Below are positions 7,413 through 15,806 of a stretch of 47,160 bases of DNA, in pieces. The DNA is from Propionibacteriaceae bacterium (GTDB taxonomy: Bacteria > Actinomycetota > Actinomycetes > Propionibacteriales > Propionibacteriaceae). The stretch is taken from contig JAUMWV010000010.1 of assembly GCA_030529455.1 (NCBI GenBank), forward strand, positions 1-47,160, read 5' to 3'. The position numbers were made by a program, and so were the translations under genes. Below the pieces are notes generated by a model. The model was given only the letters and a program-made list of their open reading frames with translations, was not told the origin of the DNA and searched no databases. Positions within the stretch are counted from its first letter, which is position 1. Each line of letters begins with the position of its first letter.

Positions 7413-9997
7413 TGCTGCGCCTCATCGATGCCTGCTTCGATCGCGGTCCCGTAGGGCTTTAGCGCCGTCTCCAGGTAGGTGTCGCGCCGGAACTTTTCAA
7501 AGTCCCGGTAAGCCTTGGCGGAGTACTTTGGGCTGCCCGGGTCGATCTGGGCGGTGTTGATGGTCCCATTCTGGTTGACGAAGGAATCGGTGGGAAACTC
7601 GCCGTATTCCTTCTGGAGGAAGGCGATGGGCGTGTCCTCGGTCGGCCATTTGCCAGTGGCCATGACGACATTGGCCGTCTGCTGCAGGTATAACAGTTTC
7701 ATTAGATGTCGCAGCTCCTTGTGGTCGGCCTTGGTGGCGTCGACCGGTTCCTGGACGAGCTCGGTTGCCCATTCGTCGATCATCGCACCGGCGGTATGCT
7801 TCCAGGTTTGGTCGGCGACGAACCCTAACCCCGCCCCCGGTAGCCCCCCAATGGCTCCGCCCAACAGCGTTCCCACTGGAAGCTCGCCCGCCCCGGCCTT
7901 GGCGACGGCGCTGACGAAACCCCGAACGTGATCCTTCTGCGCCTCGTCGGTCAGGGCGGTCTCGGAGGCGTTGATGACCCTGAAGACGAACTCGGCGTTC
8001 CGGCCAATGGCGGTCGCGGTATTCCCCACGGTCTGGTCGCTCAGCAGATCGGCCGCAAGCTTGTGGCGGTGGTAGGCCAGCGCGGTGGCCATCACTCTCT
8101 CCAGCGCGGGGGGATTGTTGGGGTCGTGGCCTTCGGCGCCGTGGTAGCTGAGCTGTTCGGGCCGGTCGCGGGCGATCTCGCCGTAGAGTGCATCCAGCTT
8201 CTTGACCTGCTCTAGGGTGAAGCCGACCTGGTAACCGGCGATCTCCCCTTTCTGGGAGAGCTCACTGATGCCGCGGCTGGGGAGCGCCGTGAGCTCGAAC
8301 GATGTGGTAACGAAGGCATCGATGTGTGAGGTCATGAGATTGGCTAGCGGGACGCGAGCAGCCTCGAAGACGTTGCCGGGAAGCTCCAGCGTCATCCCCG
8401 ATAGCCCGAGGTATGTGCCCCGGTCGAGAGTCTCGATCACCGCGCTGAAGTAGCGCGACGCCAGCTCGACGTCGACGTGGTCAGTCGGAGACCGCTTCGA
8501 CCCGTACTGCTCCACCATGCGGGCGATCAGGCCCTGGTCGGTGTGGAGGTAGGGGTTGGCATCCCGCGCGCCGACGAGATAGTCGAGGGCTTGCGTGGTG
8601 GCCGTGCCGCCGTCGGAGGTGTGGTAGCTGAACTCGTTGAGCAGGAAGGTTTGGGCGGAGGTTTCCCGCACCTGCGCCGAGCGCAGGACGTGGTACATCG
8701 GGTCCGCGCCGAAGGCGAGTTCGCCGCCGCTAGGGTCGTCGGACCACACCGAGGGCATGCTGACTAACCCGACGAAATGCTGGCCGAGCGGAGGAAACAG
8801 CGAGTTGATCGCGGCGTCGTATTCGAGTAGGGCCGTGCCGACGACGTCGAAATATGCATCCCCGGGGTTGCGCCCGCCTGCCGCCGCGCGGCCCAGGAGC
8901 TGGGCCTGCGCCCAGAAGCCGTCGGAGTGCCCGCCGCTCCGGTCGTCGGCGCCGAGGGTCTGCGGGATCGGCATGTCCTGGGGGCCGCGCCGGATCAGCT
9001 CGGCGAACCACGCGCTCCGCTGACGCTCGGCCCGGGCTCGGGTGTGTTCGCCGAGCAGCGTCAGCGCACCCGGGTCTCCGCCTTTGGCGACGAAGGCACC
9101 GGCCAGGATGCCCATCGCGGCGGTGACCCCGTCGGGGTAGTCCCCACCGCCATCGAGATAGCTGATACTTCCGTCGATGTAGAGGCTATTGACGAGTCGG
9201 TGGAATCCCGTCGCGCCGAGCTTGTCGGCCAGCGCGAGCTCGAAATAGCTGCGCTCAATAGCAGACAGGCCCCCGTAGTCCGAGATGAACTCGGCGAGCG
9301 CATCCTGGTCGCCCCCGGCGTACCGGTCGAGCAGCTGGGATGCGGCGCTGGCCTGGTCCTTCGCGTGCTGGTCATATTCCACGTCTCGGGATAGCGGCAT
9401 GTTCCTGGTCAGGTGCAGCGCGATATCGTGCGGGTTGCCGCGGCTGCCGGTCGGGACGAAGGCGGACAGCGCGGCCAGGATGGACGTCGCGGCCTCCGCG
9501 GCCGCCCCGTCAGCCAGTTCGGCTGCGTGTTGCCAGTTGGACATGGCTTTGTGCTGGTCGTTATCACGCTGTTGCTCGGCCTTCGCGGTGAGCGCGTTCA
9601 CCTCCGCTGGCGTCAACGCCATATCGATAGCGTCCTGGAGGATCGCGCGGATCTTGCGCCCGCAGATGGCCTCTGCCTCGTCCCAGTCGGCCTGGGCGAG
9701 GGCGATGGTCCGTTTCGAATCGGCGAGTTGCTGGTGGACGGAGCCGAGCGCCTTGTGGGCTGCGGCGTAGACGGCGCTAGCCTCCGTGACATGGTTCTGC
9801 AGCTCGGTGGCCTCGGCGGTGCGTGCGGGGCCCGTGGCCTTACCCCAGGTCTGTACGGTGTCGAAGGCGCCGAGGCCCTGGGAGACGAGCAGGGTGCTGC
9901 TGGCCTTCTCTGAGACCTGCAAGAAATCCTGGGCGAGCATGAGCAGGGCGGACGGTTTGCCGCTCAGCTGGGGAAGGACGTCTTTACCGGAAGCCAT
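7409..9997 (-). CDS. Large WXG-locus protein, DUF6571-like, function unknown
   Basis: This 862-aa protein has no signal peptide. Residues about 1-200 are helical and charged, like WXG/LXG-type targeting regions. The centre has repeated patterns such as DGVTAAMGILAG and DPMYHVLRSAQV followed by ALDYLVGARDANPYLHTD, which I associate with the actinobacterial DUF6571 type. Residues about 705-725 form a Gly-rich hydrophobic stretch (GTLLGGAIGGLPGAGLGF), followed by a charged tail. It lies 9 bases after the small WXG-like gene and overlaps the lipoprotein gene. Secretion by, or association with, a type VII system is inferred; no toxin domain is recognisable. Family assignment is from memory of the pattern and only moderately sure. 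Confidence 0.7.
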   Translation of the reverse strand: MASGKDVLPQLSGKPSALLMLAQDFLQVSEKASSTLLVSQGLGAFDTVQTWGKATGPARTAEATELQNHVTEASAVYAAAHKALGSVHQQLADSKRTIALAQADWDEAEAICGRKIRAILQDAIDMALTPAEVNALTAKAEQQRDNDQHKAMSNWQHAAELADGAAAEAATSILAALSAFVPTGSRGNPHDIALHLTRNMPLSRDVEYDQHAKDQASAASQLLDRYAGGDQDALAEFISDYGGLSAIERSYFELALADKLGATGFHRLVNSLYIDGSISYLDGGGDYPDGVTAAMGILAGAFVAKGGDPGALTLLGEHTRARAERQRSAWFAELIRRGPQDMPIPQTLGADDRSGGHSDGFWAQAQLLGRAAAGGRNPGDAYFDVVGTALLEYDAAINSLFPPLGQHFVGLVSMPSVWSDDPSGGELAFGADPMYHVLRSAQVRETSAQTFLLNEFSYHTSDGGTATTQALDYLVGARDANPYLHTDQGLIARMVEQYGSKRSPTDHVDVELASRYFSAVIETLDRGTYLGLSGMTLELPGNVFEAARVPLANLMTSHIDAFVTTSFELTALPSRGISELSQKGEIAGYQVGFTLEQVKKLDALYGEIARDRPEQLSYHGAEGHDPNNPPALERVMATALAYHRHKLAADLLSDQTVGNTATAIGRNAEFVFRVINASETALTDEAQKDHVRGFVSAVAKAGAGELPVGTLLGGAIGGLPGAGLGFVADQTWKHTAGAMIDEWATELVQEPVDATKADHKELRHLMKLLYLQQTANVVMATGKWPTEDTPIAFLQKEYGEFPTDSFVNQNGTINTAQIDPGSPKYSAKAYRDFEKFRRDTYLETALKPYGTAIEAGIDEAQQ

Positions 9998-10006
9998 GTG
10001 ATTCCC

Positions 10007-10348
10007 CTAGTTGATCTTTGGGGCCTGGGGGCCGAGGAGCCGGAAGAAGCGCGCGTTGAGTGCGTCAACCGCGTCGTAGTTGTCGCCCACCGCGGTGTCG
10101 TTGGAGCCCAGGATCACGAAGGACTCGTAGAGCTCGTTGAGGCCAGCCTGCATGGTGGAGCTGAGTTCGTCGACCGCCTGTTGCAACGATGCGAAACCTT
10201 CTACCGCCGTGCCGACCCCGGTGCCGATCCCGTATGTGGAGAGCGCGCAGGCCGTGCCGGTCAGGTCACGGCAGTGCTGCATCACGTCGGCGTCCTGCCA
10301 GTCACTGCGTACCTGGATTCCGAGCGCGTCGTGATCGATCTCAATCAT
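10007..10348 (-). CDS. Small WXG100-like / DUF6507-like protein
   Basis: This 113-aa, mainly helical protein leads the accessory operon. Two helical segments (about 15-45 and 50-85) are joined by a Gly-rich turn (YGIGTGVGTAV), and a third short segment ends in DALNARFFRLL. Size, composition and position before a large helical protein fit an ESAT-6/WXG100-like secretion partner, but the WxG tripeptide itself is missing, so a variant such as the DUF6507 type is more likely. The ATG follows a clear GGAGG site. It may chaperone or co-export the 862-aa protein; this is inferred from context. Confidence 0.65.
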   Translation of the reverse strand: MIEIDHDALGIQVRSDWQDADVMQHCRDLTGTACALSTYGIGTGVGTAVEGFASLQQAVDELSSTMQAGLNELYESFVILGSNDTAVGDNYDAVDALNARFFRLLGPQAPKIN

Positions 10349-10427
10349 GAGGCCTCCATATCTGGTGCTGCTTGAGCGAGATTCTCGCAGGGTTCAGGGC
10401 CAGCATTGTGGGGCCTGTGGATAACGT

Positions 10428-10461
10428 GGGGCTCCCGGCCGCCGAAGCAGCCGGGAGCCCC
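10428..10461 (-). terminator. Hairpin terminator after the glutaredoxin gene
   Basis: GGGGCTCCCGGC (10428-10439) and its exact complement (10450-10461) form a 12-bp GC-rich stem with a 10-base loop, 17 bases past the glutaredoxin stop. There is no strong T run, as is common in actinobacteria. It probably separates the pyr operon from the WXG-like locus. Confidence 0.65.
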
Positions 10462-10477
10462 CATGAACGTCGCTGGT

Positions 10478-10726
10478 TCAGCCGATCAGCGAGCGCACCG
10501 CCTTCCCCGAGGGATTGGTCAGCGTGACCTCTCCGTAGCGGACGGTGGGCACCGTCTCGTTACCGCCGTTGGCTGCCCGGACAATGTCGCGGGCCTCCTC
10601 GTCCTCCCAGATGTTGCGCCAGTGAGCCTGGACGCCCCGCAGCTTCAGGTCCGCGCGCAGCATGACGCAGAACGGGCAGCCGGGCCGCCAGAACATCTCC
10701 AGCGGATGCACTTTGCCCGCCATCAT
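10478..10726 (-). CDS. Glutaredoxin/mycoredoxin-like protein
   Basis: This 82-aa single-domain thioredoxin-fold protein has the dithiol active site CPFC at residues 17-20 (FWRPGCPFC) and a TVP cis-proline motif (NETVPTVRYG) with the downstream glutathione/mycothiol-binding-type stretch. In an actinobacterium its likely role is reduction of mycothiol-mixed disulfides. The ATG at 10726 overlaps the pyrC stop (ATGA), making it the last gene of the pyr operon, an unusual partner for pyrimidine synthesis. An upstream in-frame start inside pyrC is rejected because the overlap start fits the rest of the operon. Confidence 0.85.
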   Translation of the reverse strand: MMAGKVHPLEMFWRPGCPFCVMLRADLKLRGVQAHWRNIWEDEEARDIVRAANGGNETVPTVRYGEVTLTNPSGKAVRSLIG

Positions 10727-11985
10727 CGGGCGTAGGTGAGCTTGCCAGCCCACATCGTCGCCATCACCGGGTCGGGCAGGTCGCGGCCGTGGTAGGGATT
10801 GTTCCGGGACAGGGACGCCGAAGCCTCCCGGTCCACCACGGAGCGCCGCTGCGGGTCGACGAGCACCAGGTTCGCCGGTTCGCCCACCGCCAGCGGACGC
10901 CCCTGAGACGACAAACGGGCGATCCGGGCGGGGGCGATGCTCATCCGCTCGGCGACCTGCTCCCAGGTCAGGCGTCCCGGCTTGACCATGGTTTCGATGA
11001 CCACGCCGAGGGCCTGCTCCAGCCCGATCATGCCCGGTGCCGCCACGTCGAAGGAGTGATCCTTGTCTTGGGGCGCGTGCGGGGCGTGATCGGTGCCGAC
11101 CGTGTCGATGGTGCCGTCGGCCAGCGCCTCGCGCAGCGCCTCAATGTGCTCCGAGGAACGTAGCGGCGGGTTGACCTTGTAGGTGGTGTCGTAGCCGCTC
11201 AGCTCCTCCACCCCCAGCAGCAGATGATGCGGGGTGACTTCGGCAGTGATGTTGATCCCGCGCTTCTTCGCCCAGCGCACCACCTCGACGCCCTCGGCGC
11301 TGGTGATGTGGCACACGTGCAGCCGGGAGCCGGTCAGCTCGGCCAGCTGCGCGTCGCGGGCGATGATGACCGATTCGGCCACCGGCGGCCACCCGGGCAG
11401 CCCGAGGCGGCCGCTCAGCTCGCCCTCGTGGCAGCACGCCTTCGGCCCGGCCAGGCCCGGGTCTTGAGAGTGCTGAGCCAAGACCCCGTCGAACGGTTTG
11501 ATCCACTCGAAGGCCCGCCGCATCAGCATCGAATCCATGACGCAGCGCCCGTCGTCGGAGAACAGCCGCGTCCCGGCCCGCGACTTGGCCATCAGGCCGA
11601 GCTCGGCCAGCTCGGCACCCTGGAGGCCCTTGGTGATCGCGCCCACCGGCACCACCTGGCAGTTGCCCGCCTCGACTCCGAGGTCGTAGACGTGCATGGC
11701 CCGCTCGGCGGTGTCGGTCACCGGGTCGGTGTTGGCCATCGCGAACACCGCGGTGAACCCGCCCCTCGCCGCGGCCAGCGTGCCGGTGGCGACGGTTTCG
11801 GCGTCCTCCCGGCCGGGCTCGCGCAGGTGGGTGTGCAGGTCGACCAGGCCGGGCAGGACGAGCAGCCCGTCGGCGTCGATCACCCGGGCGTTGTCCGGCC
11901 GGGCATCGACGAACACGCCGTCAGCGATGTAGTAGTCACGGGCCTGGCCGGAGGCATCCCGGGCGCCCTTGATGACGTAATTCAT
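10723..11985 (-). CDS. pyrC: Dihydroorotase
   Basis: This 420-aa amidohydrolase cyclises carbamoyl aspartate to dihydroorotate. Zinc-binding HxH is at residues 51-53 ([10 protein letters not shown]), with the class I marks [50 protein letters not shown] and GTDHAPH. The frame runs open far upstream within pyrB, but the start is the ATG at 11985 that overlaps the pyrB stop (ATGA). The tight coupling with pyrB fits the PyrB-PyrC association known in several bacteria. Confidence 0.96.
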   Translation of the reverse strand: MNYVIKGARDASGQARDYYIADGVFVDARPDNARVIDADGLLVLPGLVDLHTHLREPGREDAETVATGTLAAARGGFTAVFAMANTDPVTDTAERAMHVYDLGVEAGNCQVVPVGAITKGLQGAELAELGLMAKSRAGTRLFSDDGRCVMDSMLMRRAFEWIKPFDGVLAQHSQDPGLAGPKACCHEGELSGRLGLPGWPPVAESVIIARDAQLAELTGSRLHVCHITSAEGVEVVRWAKKRGINITAEVTPHHLLLGVEELSGYDTTYKVNPPLRSSEHIEALREALADGTIDTVGTDHAPHAPQDKDHSFDVAAPGMIGLEQALGVVIETMVKPGRLTWEQVAERMSIAPARIARLSSQGRPLAVGEPANLVLVDPQRRSVVDREASASLSRNNPYHGRDLPDPVMATMWAGKLTYAR

Positions 11986-12914
11986 GATTGCTCCGATCCA
12001 CCGAGGATTTTGTACAACACGGCCATGCGGACGGCCACACCGGCCGACACCTGGTCCAAGATGAGCGAATTGGCGGCGTCCGCCGCGGCGCTGGAGATCT
12101 CCAGGCCCCGGTTCATCGGGCCCGGGTGGCAGATCGCCGCGCTCGGCTTCAGCCCGGCGAGCCGTTTCGGGGTCAGGCAGTAGCCGTCGATGTACTCGCG
12201 CTCGTTGGGGAAGAACCCGCCCTGCATCCGCTCCCGCTGGACCCGCAGCATCATGGCGATGTCGGTGCCCTCCAGCGCTGCGTCGAAGTCCGTGGTCACC
12301 TCGACCCCCCAGGACTCCACCCCGGGCGGCAGCAGCGTCGGCGGGGCGCACAGCGTGACGGACGCGCCGAGCTTGGCTAGCAGCAGCACGTTGCTGCGCA
12401 CCACCCGGGAATGCAAAAGGTCACCTGTAATGGTGACCCTTTTGTTTGACCAATCCTCGTCGCCGAGGCTGCGGAAATGGCGGCGCATCGCGAAAGCGTC
12501 CAGCAACGCTTGGGTGGGGTGCTCGTGCTGGCCGTCACCGGCGTTGATGACCGATGCCCGCACCCAGCTGGCGGCTTGGGCGACGGCGCCGGAACCGGAA
12601 TGGCGGATGATGAACGCATCCACGCTCATGGCGTCCAGGGTCAGGAGCGTGTCGCGCATCGACTCGCCCTTGCTGAGGCTGGAGCCTTTCGCGCTCACGT
12701 TGAGGCTATCGGCGCTCATCCACTTGGCGGCCAGCTCAAACGACCCGCGGGTGCGGGTCGAATCCTCGAAAAAGAGGTTGATGATGGTGCGTCCGCGCAG
12801 GGCGGGCAGCTTCTTGATCGGCCGCGACTGGACGTCGTGCATCTCCTCGGCGAGGTCAAGGATGCTGATGGCGTCGTCGCGGGTGAGGTCGTTGATACTG
12901 AGCAGGTGCTTCAT
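11982..12914 (-). CDS. pyrB: Aspartate carbamoyltransferase catalytic subunit
   Basis: This 310-aa enzyme makes carbamoyl aspartate, the committed step of pyrimidine synthesis. The carbamoyl phosphate loop STRTR lies at residues 52-56 ([11 protein letters not shown]), with the HPTQ loop in [10 protein letters not shown] and [11 protein letters not shown] near the C-terminus. The ATG at 12914 is chosen because it overlaps the pyrR stop (ATGA); an alternative ATG three codons upstream (12923) is possible. No pyrI regulatory subunit is present, as expected for actinobacteria. Confidence 0.95.
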   Translation of the reverse strand: MKHLLSINDLTRDDAISILDLAEEMHDVQSRPIKKLPALRGRTIINLFFEDSTRTRGSFELAAKWMSADSLNVSAKGSSLSKGESMRDTLLTLDAMSVDAFIIRHSGSGAVAQAASWVRASVINAGDGQHEHPTQALLDAFAMRRHFRSLGDEDWSNKRVTITGDLLHSRVVRSNVLLLAKLGASVTLCAPPTLLPPGVESWGVEVTTDFDAALEGTDIAMMLRVQRERMQGGFFPNEREYIDGYCLTPKRLAGLKPSAAICHPGPMNRGLEISSAAADAANSLILDQVSAGVAVRMAVLYKILGGSEQS

Positions 12915-13453
12915 GCCAGGCATCCTTCGATGATGACTTCGTCGGCCCCGTCGATCTCGTGCAGGTGCACCCGCACTCGTTCGGAGGCGTTGGTGGGAAC
13001 GGTCTTGCCGACGTACTTCGCGGCGATCGGCAGCTCACGGTGTCCGCGATCAACCAGGACCGCTAGCTGCACGCTCGCGGGGCGGCCGAAATCTTTCAGC
13101 GCATCGAGGGCGGCGGCGATGGTACGGCCGGAGAACAACACGTCGTCGACGAGGACGATGTGCTTCCCGGTGATCTCACCGGGAATATGGGTTGGGTGTG
13201 GGTAACGGGTCGGATTGGAACGCAGGTCGTCGCGATACATGGTGATATCGAGGTCGCCAACGGCCACCTCGACCCCCTCGATCTCGCCGAGCAGCGACGC
13301 GATCCGGCGTCCGAGCGGACTTCCTCCGGATGGGATGCCGAGGACCATGACCCCGGCGGCGCCGTGATTGGCTTCGATGATTTCGTGGGCCATGCGACGG
13401 ATCGAACGAGCGATCTCATCCGCGTCCATGATGGTTCTGGTCGGAAGATTCAT
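12911..13453 (-). CDS. pyrR: Bifunctional pyr operon regulator / uracil phosphoribosyltransferase
   Basis: This 180-aa PRTase-fold protein has the PRPP-binding motif at residues about 99-111 ([14 protein letters not shown]) and the PyrR mark [14 protein letters not shown]. It would bind pyr mRNA in the presence of UMP to repress the operon and has residual uracil phosphoribosyltransferase activity. It heads pyrR-pyrB-pyrC-glutaredoxin. The ATG at 13453 has a GAGGAG site. The predicted leader is only some 20-25 bases, with no antiterminator/terminator pair, so control at translation (as described in mycobacteria) is more likely than classical attenuation. Confidence 0.95.
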   Translation of the reverse strand: MNLPTRTIMDADEIARSIRRMAHEIIEANHGAAGVMVLGIPSGGSPLGRRIASLLGEIEGVEVAVGDLDITMYRDDLRSNPTRYPHPTHIPGEITGKHIVLVDDVLFSGRTIAAALDALKDFGRPASVQLAVLVDRGHRELPIAAKYVGKTVPTNASERVRVHLHEIDGADEVIIEGCLA

Positions 13454-13481
13454 TTAGCTCCTCGCGCAGGCGTCTCGGATG

Positions 13482-13512
13482 AGGGTAGCGCATCCCGGCG
13501 AGAACATCGCAA
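13482..13512 (-). promoter_or_regulatory. Candidate pyr operon promoter
   Basis: On the minus strand TTGCGA (complement of 13507-13512) and TACCCT (complement of 13482-13487) are 19 bases apart and lie 29 bases or more before the pyrR start. The spacing is slightly long, so this is a modest prediction. Confidence 0.35.
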
Positions 13513-13602
13513 CGGGTCTGCGGAGCGGGCCAATCCGACCGTAAGGAGCCGGTAATACTCTCGTACTGGAAGATTCGGGCCGGATCGGGTTTGCTGTCAG
13601 GC

Positions 13603-14079
13603 ATGAAGCGAATTGTGAGTATTTCCCTCGCTGCCGCCGCGGCCGCCGTCGCGCTGTCGGCTTGCGGCGCACCGTCCATGACCGATAGCAAGACCGCCCC
13701 GCCCATGCCGTCCGCCGCTTCGTCCGCGATGCCCCGGACCGAGGCGGAGAAACCCGCCGCGGCCACCGACGGGGCCTACCTCGACTACGACAGCTACCAG
13801 GCGAAGAAGGCCGACTACGCCAGCCACAAGGTGGTCTACTTCTTCTCGGCGACCTGGTGCCACGAATGCCAAGACACCGACAAGGCCCTCATGGCCGCTG
13901 GGGGCGTGCCCGCCGGGCTCGCGGTCGTCAAGGTCGACTACGACTCCAAGACCGACCTGCGGAAGACCTACGGCGTCACCCAGCAGCACACCTTCGTCCA
14001 GGTCGACGAGCGGGGCAACGAGATCACCCGCTGGAGCGGCAGCAAGACCGGCGCGGACATCAAGGCCAAGACCAAGTGA
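13603..14079 (+). CDS. Thioredoxin-like lipoprotein
   Basis: This 158-aa protein has a lipoprotein signal with lipobox ALSAC (Cys21), a Ser/Pro/Ala-rich spacer to about residue 55, and a thioredoxin fold with active site WCHEC (Cys86, Cys89) and later VDYDSKTDLRKTYGVTQ. It would act outside the membrane, probably reducing disulfides with electrons from the CcdA protein encoded next, whose GTG overlaps its stop (GTGA). An in-frame TTG at 13591 is less likely than the ATG at 13603, which gives a normal signal peptide. Confidence 0.87.
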   Translation: MKRIVSISLAAAAAAVALSACGAPSMTDSKTAPPMPSAASSAMPRTEAEKPAAATDGAYLDYDSYQAKKADYASHKVVYFFSATWCHECQDTDKALMAAGGVPAGLAVVKVDYDSKTDLRKTYGVTQQHTFVQVDERGNEITRWSGSKTGADIKAKTK

Positions 14080-14807
14080 TCGCGCTCGCCGGGGCGCTCA
14101 TCGCCGGGGTCCTCACGACTCTGGCCCCCTGTGTGCTGCCCCTCTTGCCCATCATCGTCGGTGGATCGATCGCCTCGGACGCGCGGCTGACCGGGGCCCG
14201 GCGGGCCTTCGTGGTCGCGCTCGGGCTCGGCCTGTCGGTCGTGGTGTTCACGCTGCTGCTGAAGGCCAGCACGGTGCTGATCGACGTCCCGGTGGAGGTC
14301 TGGCGCTGGCTGAGCGGCGGGCTGCTGATCGGGCTCGGCCTGGTCAGCCTGTTCCCCGGGGCGTGGGAGGCGGTCTCCCGCACGCTGCGCCTGCAGTCGC
14401 GCACCTCATCGGCGCTGGCCTCGGCTCGCCAGGGCACCGGCATCGGCGGCGCGCTGCTGACCGGGGCCGTGCTGGGCCCGGTGTTTTCTTCCTGTTCCCC
14501 GCTGTATGGCTACGTCGTCGTGACCGCGCTCCCGGCACGTCCGGCCTGGGGGATGACGCTGCTCCTGGCCTACGTCGTCGGGCTGTGTGGGACGCTGCTC
14601 GGCGTCGCCTTGCTCGGCCAGAAGGCGATCGCGAAGCTCGGCTGGGCCGCTGATTCGCACAGCTGGCTGCGCCGCGGGCTGGGCGCACTGTTCGTGCTGG
14701 TCGGTGTCTTCATCGTCACCGGCTGGGACCATGCCCTGCAGGCCTGGATCATCCAAAACTCACCCGTCGCGCCGTGGGCGCTCGACGCGCTCTTCGTCCC
14801 GGCCTGA
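14076..14807 (+). CDS. CcdA/DsbD-family thiol:disulfide transporter
   Basis: This 243-aa protein has about six membrane helices of the cytochrome c biogenesis/DsbD transmembrane domain. The paired cysteines lie in APCVLPLLP (Cys19) and in SSCSPLYGY. It would carry reducing equivalents from cytoplasmic thioredoxin to the lipoprotein encoded upstream. The GTG start at 14076 overlaps that gene's stop; the longer open frame upstream is a shadow of the lipoprotein gene. The last 48 bases overlap the 3' end of the convergent histidine kinase gene. Confidence 0.85.
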   Translation: MIALAGALIAGVLTTLAPCVLPLLPIIVGGSIASDARLTGARRAFVVALGLGLSVVVFTLLLKASTVLIDVPVEVWRWLSGGLLIGLGLVSLFPGAWEAVSRTLRLQSRTSSALASARQGTGIGGALLTGAVLGPVFSSCSPLYGYVVVTALPARPAWGMTLLLAYVVGLCGTLLGVALLGQKAIAKLGWAADSHSWLRRGLGALFVLVGVFIVTGWDHALQAWIIQNSPVAPWALDALFVPA

Positions 14808-15806
14808 CAGGCTGAGGGTGAACTGGCAGCCGGTGCCGGTGTTGTGGACGCTGACCGAGCCGCCGAACAATTCCGCCACGGCCATCACGATGGCCAGACC
14901 GAGCCCGGCCCCGCCACCGCTAGAGGTGGCGGGGCCGCGGCTCTGCGTGCCGCGCCACCCCGCCTCGAACACGTACGGCAGGTCGTCCTCGGCTATCCCG
15001 CCGCACCCGTCGGCGACCGCGATCAGCACCCGGCCGCCCTCCCCGGCCGCGGTCACCGTGACCCGGCCGCCGCTGGGGGTGTGGGTGATCGCGTTGGCGA
15101 CCAGGTTCCACAGGGCCCGGGACAGCAACGCCACGTCTCCCTCCGTGACCAGCCCGGGCTGGGCCGAACCGGTCACCTCCACCCCGGAGGTGGCCGCCGA
15201 CACCGCCGCGGTGGCCAGGGTGTCGCTCACCAGGTCGGAAATGTCGATCCGGGCGGAGGGGGAGCTGAGCCCGGCGTGGGCGCTGCTGAGCGACAGCAGG
15301 TCGTCCACCATCGCCGCGGTGCGTCCGGCCTCGGCGTGAATCCGCTCCAGGTAGGCGTCCGGGTCTGGGGCCATCCCGTCTTGGAGGGCCTCGGTCATGG
15401 CCCGGATTCCGGCCAGGGGAGTCCGCAGGTCGTGTGAGATCCAAGTGATCATCTCCTTGCGGGACGCATCCAGCCTGGCCTGCTGGGCGCGGTCGGCCTC
15501 CTCGGCCGCCCACCGGTGCTCGCGCCGCCAGCTGTGCAGGGCCGTGCCGCAGCCCGCGATCAGGGCGACCGGGACGCTGGCCAGCAGCACCCAGGTGAGG
15601 GCGGCGGTCGAGGTGGGCTCGATCGACATGGTCCGGACCCCGGTGACGACGCCCGCCGCCACGCACCCGACCGCGACCGCCGGTCCGAGCGCGGTGGCGA
15701 TCAGCACCGAACGCCGAGCCACGGCCACGGTCAGCCCGCCGAGGACCAGCCCGGCGAGCACGGTCACCACGACCGCCCAGCCGATGGGGCCCAGCGCCCC
15801 GGTCAC
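14760..15806 (-). CDS. Sensor histidine kinase
   Basis: This 348-aa membrane kinase has three or so N-terminal helices (about 8-30, 35-57 and 69-90) with hardly any external domain, then the phosphoacceptor His125 in WISHDLRTPLAG, N-box LVANAITHTPSGG, G1 VADGCGGIAEDD and G2 GGAGLGLAI. It lacks a HAMP domain, so it may sense a membrane or intramembrane signal. The GTG at 15806 overlaps the regulator's stop (GTGA); the longer open frame is a shadow. The tail (about 16 codons) is antisense to ccdA. The stimulus is unknown; the adjacent redox pair is a candidate target. Confidence 0.9.
   Translation of the reverse strand: MTGALGPIGWAVVVTVLAGLVLGGLTVAVARRSVLIATALGPAVAVGCVAAGVVTGVRTMSIEPTSTAALTWVLLASVPVALIAGCGTALHSWRREHRWAAEEADRAQQARLDASRKEMITWISHDLRTPLAGIRAMTEALQDGMAPDPDAYLERIHAEAGRTAAMVDDLLSLSSAHAGLSSPSARIDISDLVSDTLATAAVSAATSGVEVTGSAQPGLVTEGDVALLSRALWNLVANAITHTPSGGRVTVTAAGEGGRVLIAVADGCGGIAEDDLPYVFEAGWRGTQSRGPATSSGGGAGLGLAIVMAVAELFGGSVSVHNTGTGCQFTLSLSGRDEERVERPRRDG

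Noticed and set aside
7120..7560. Plus-strand frame across the lipoprotein region
   Set aside because: It is antisense to both the 862-aa gene end and the lipoprotein, has no ribosome site and an Arg-rich non-protein-like ending.
13454..13602. Classical PyrR attenuator upstream of pyrR
   Set aside because: The likely leader is only about 20-25 bases and no pair of competing hairpins with a U run is present.
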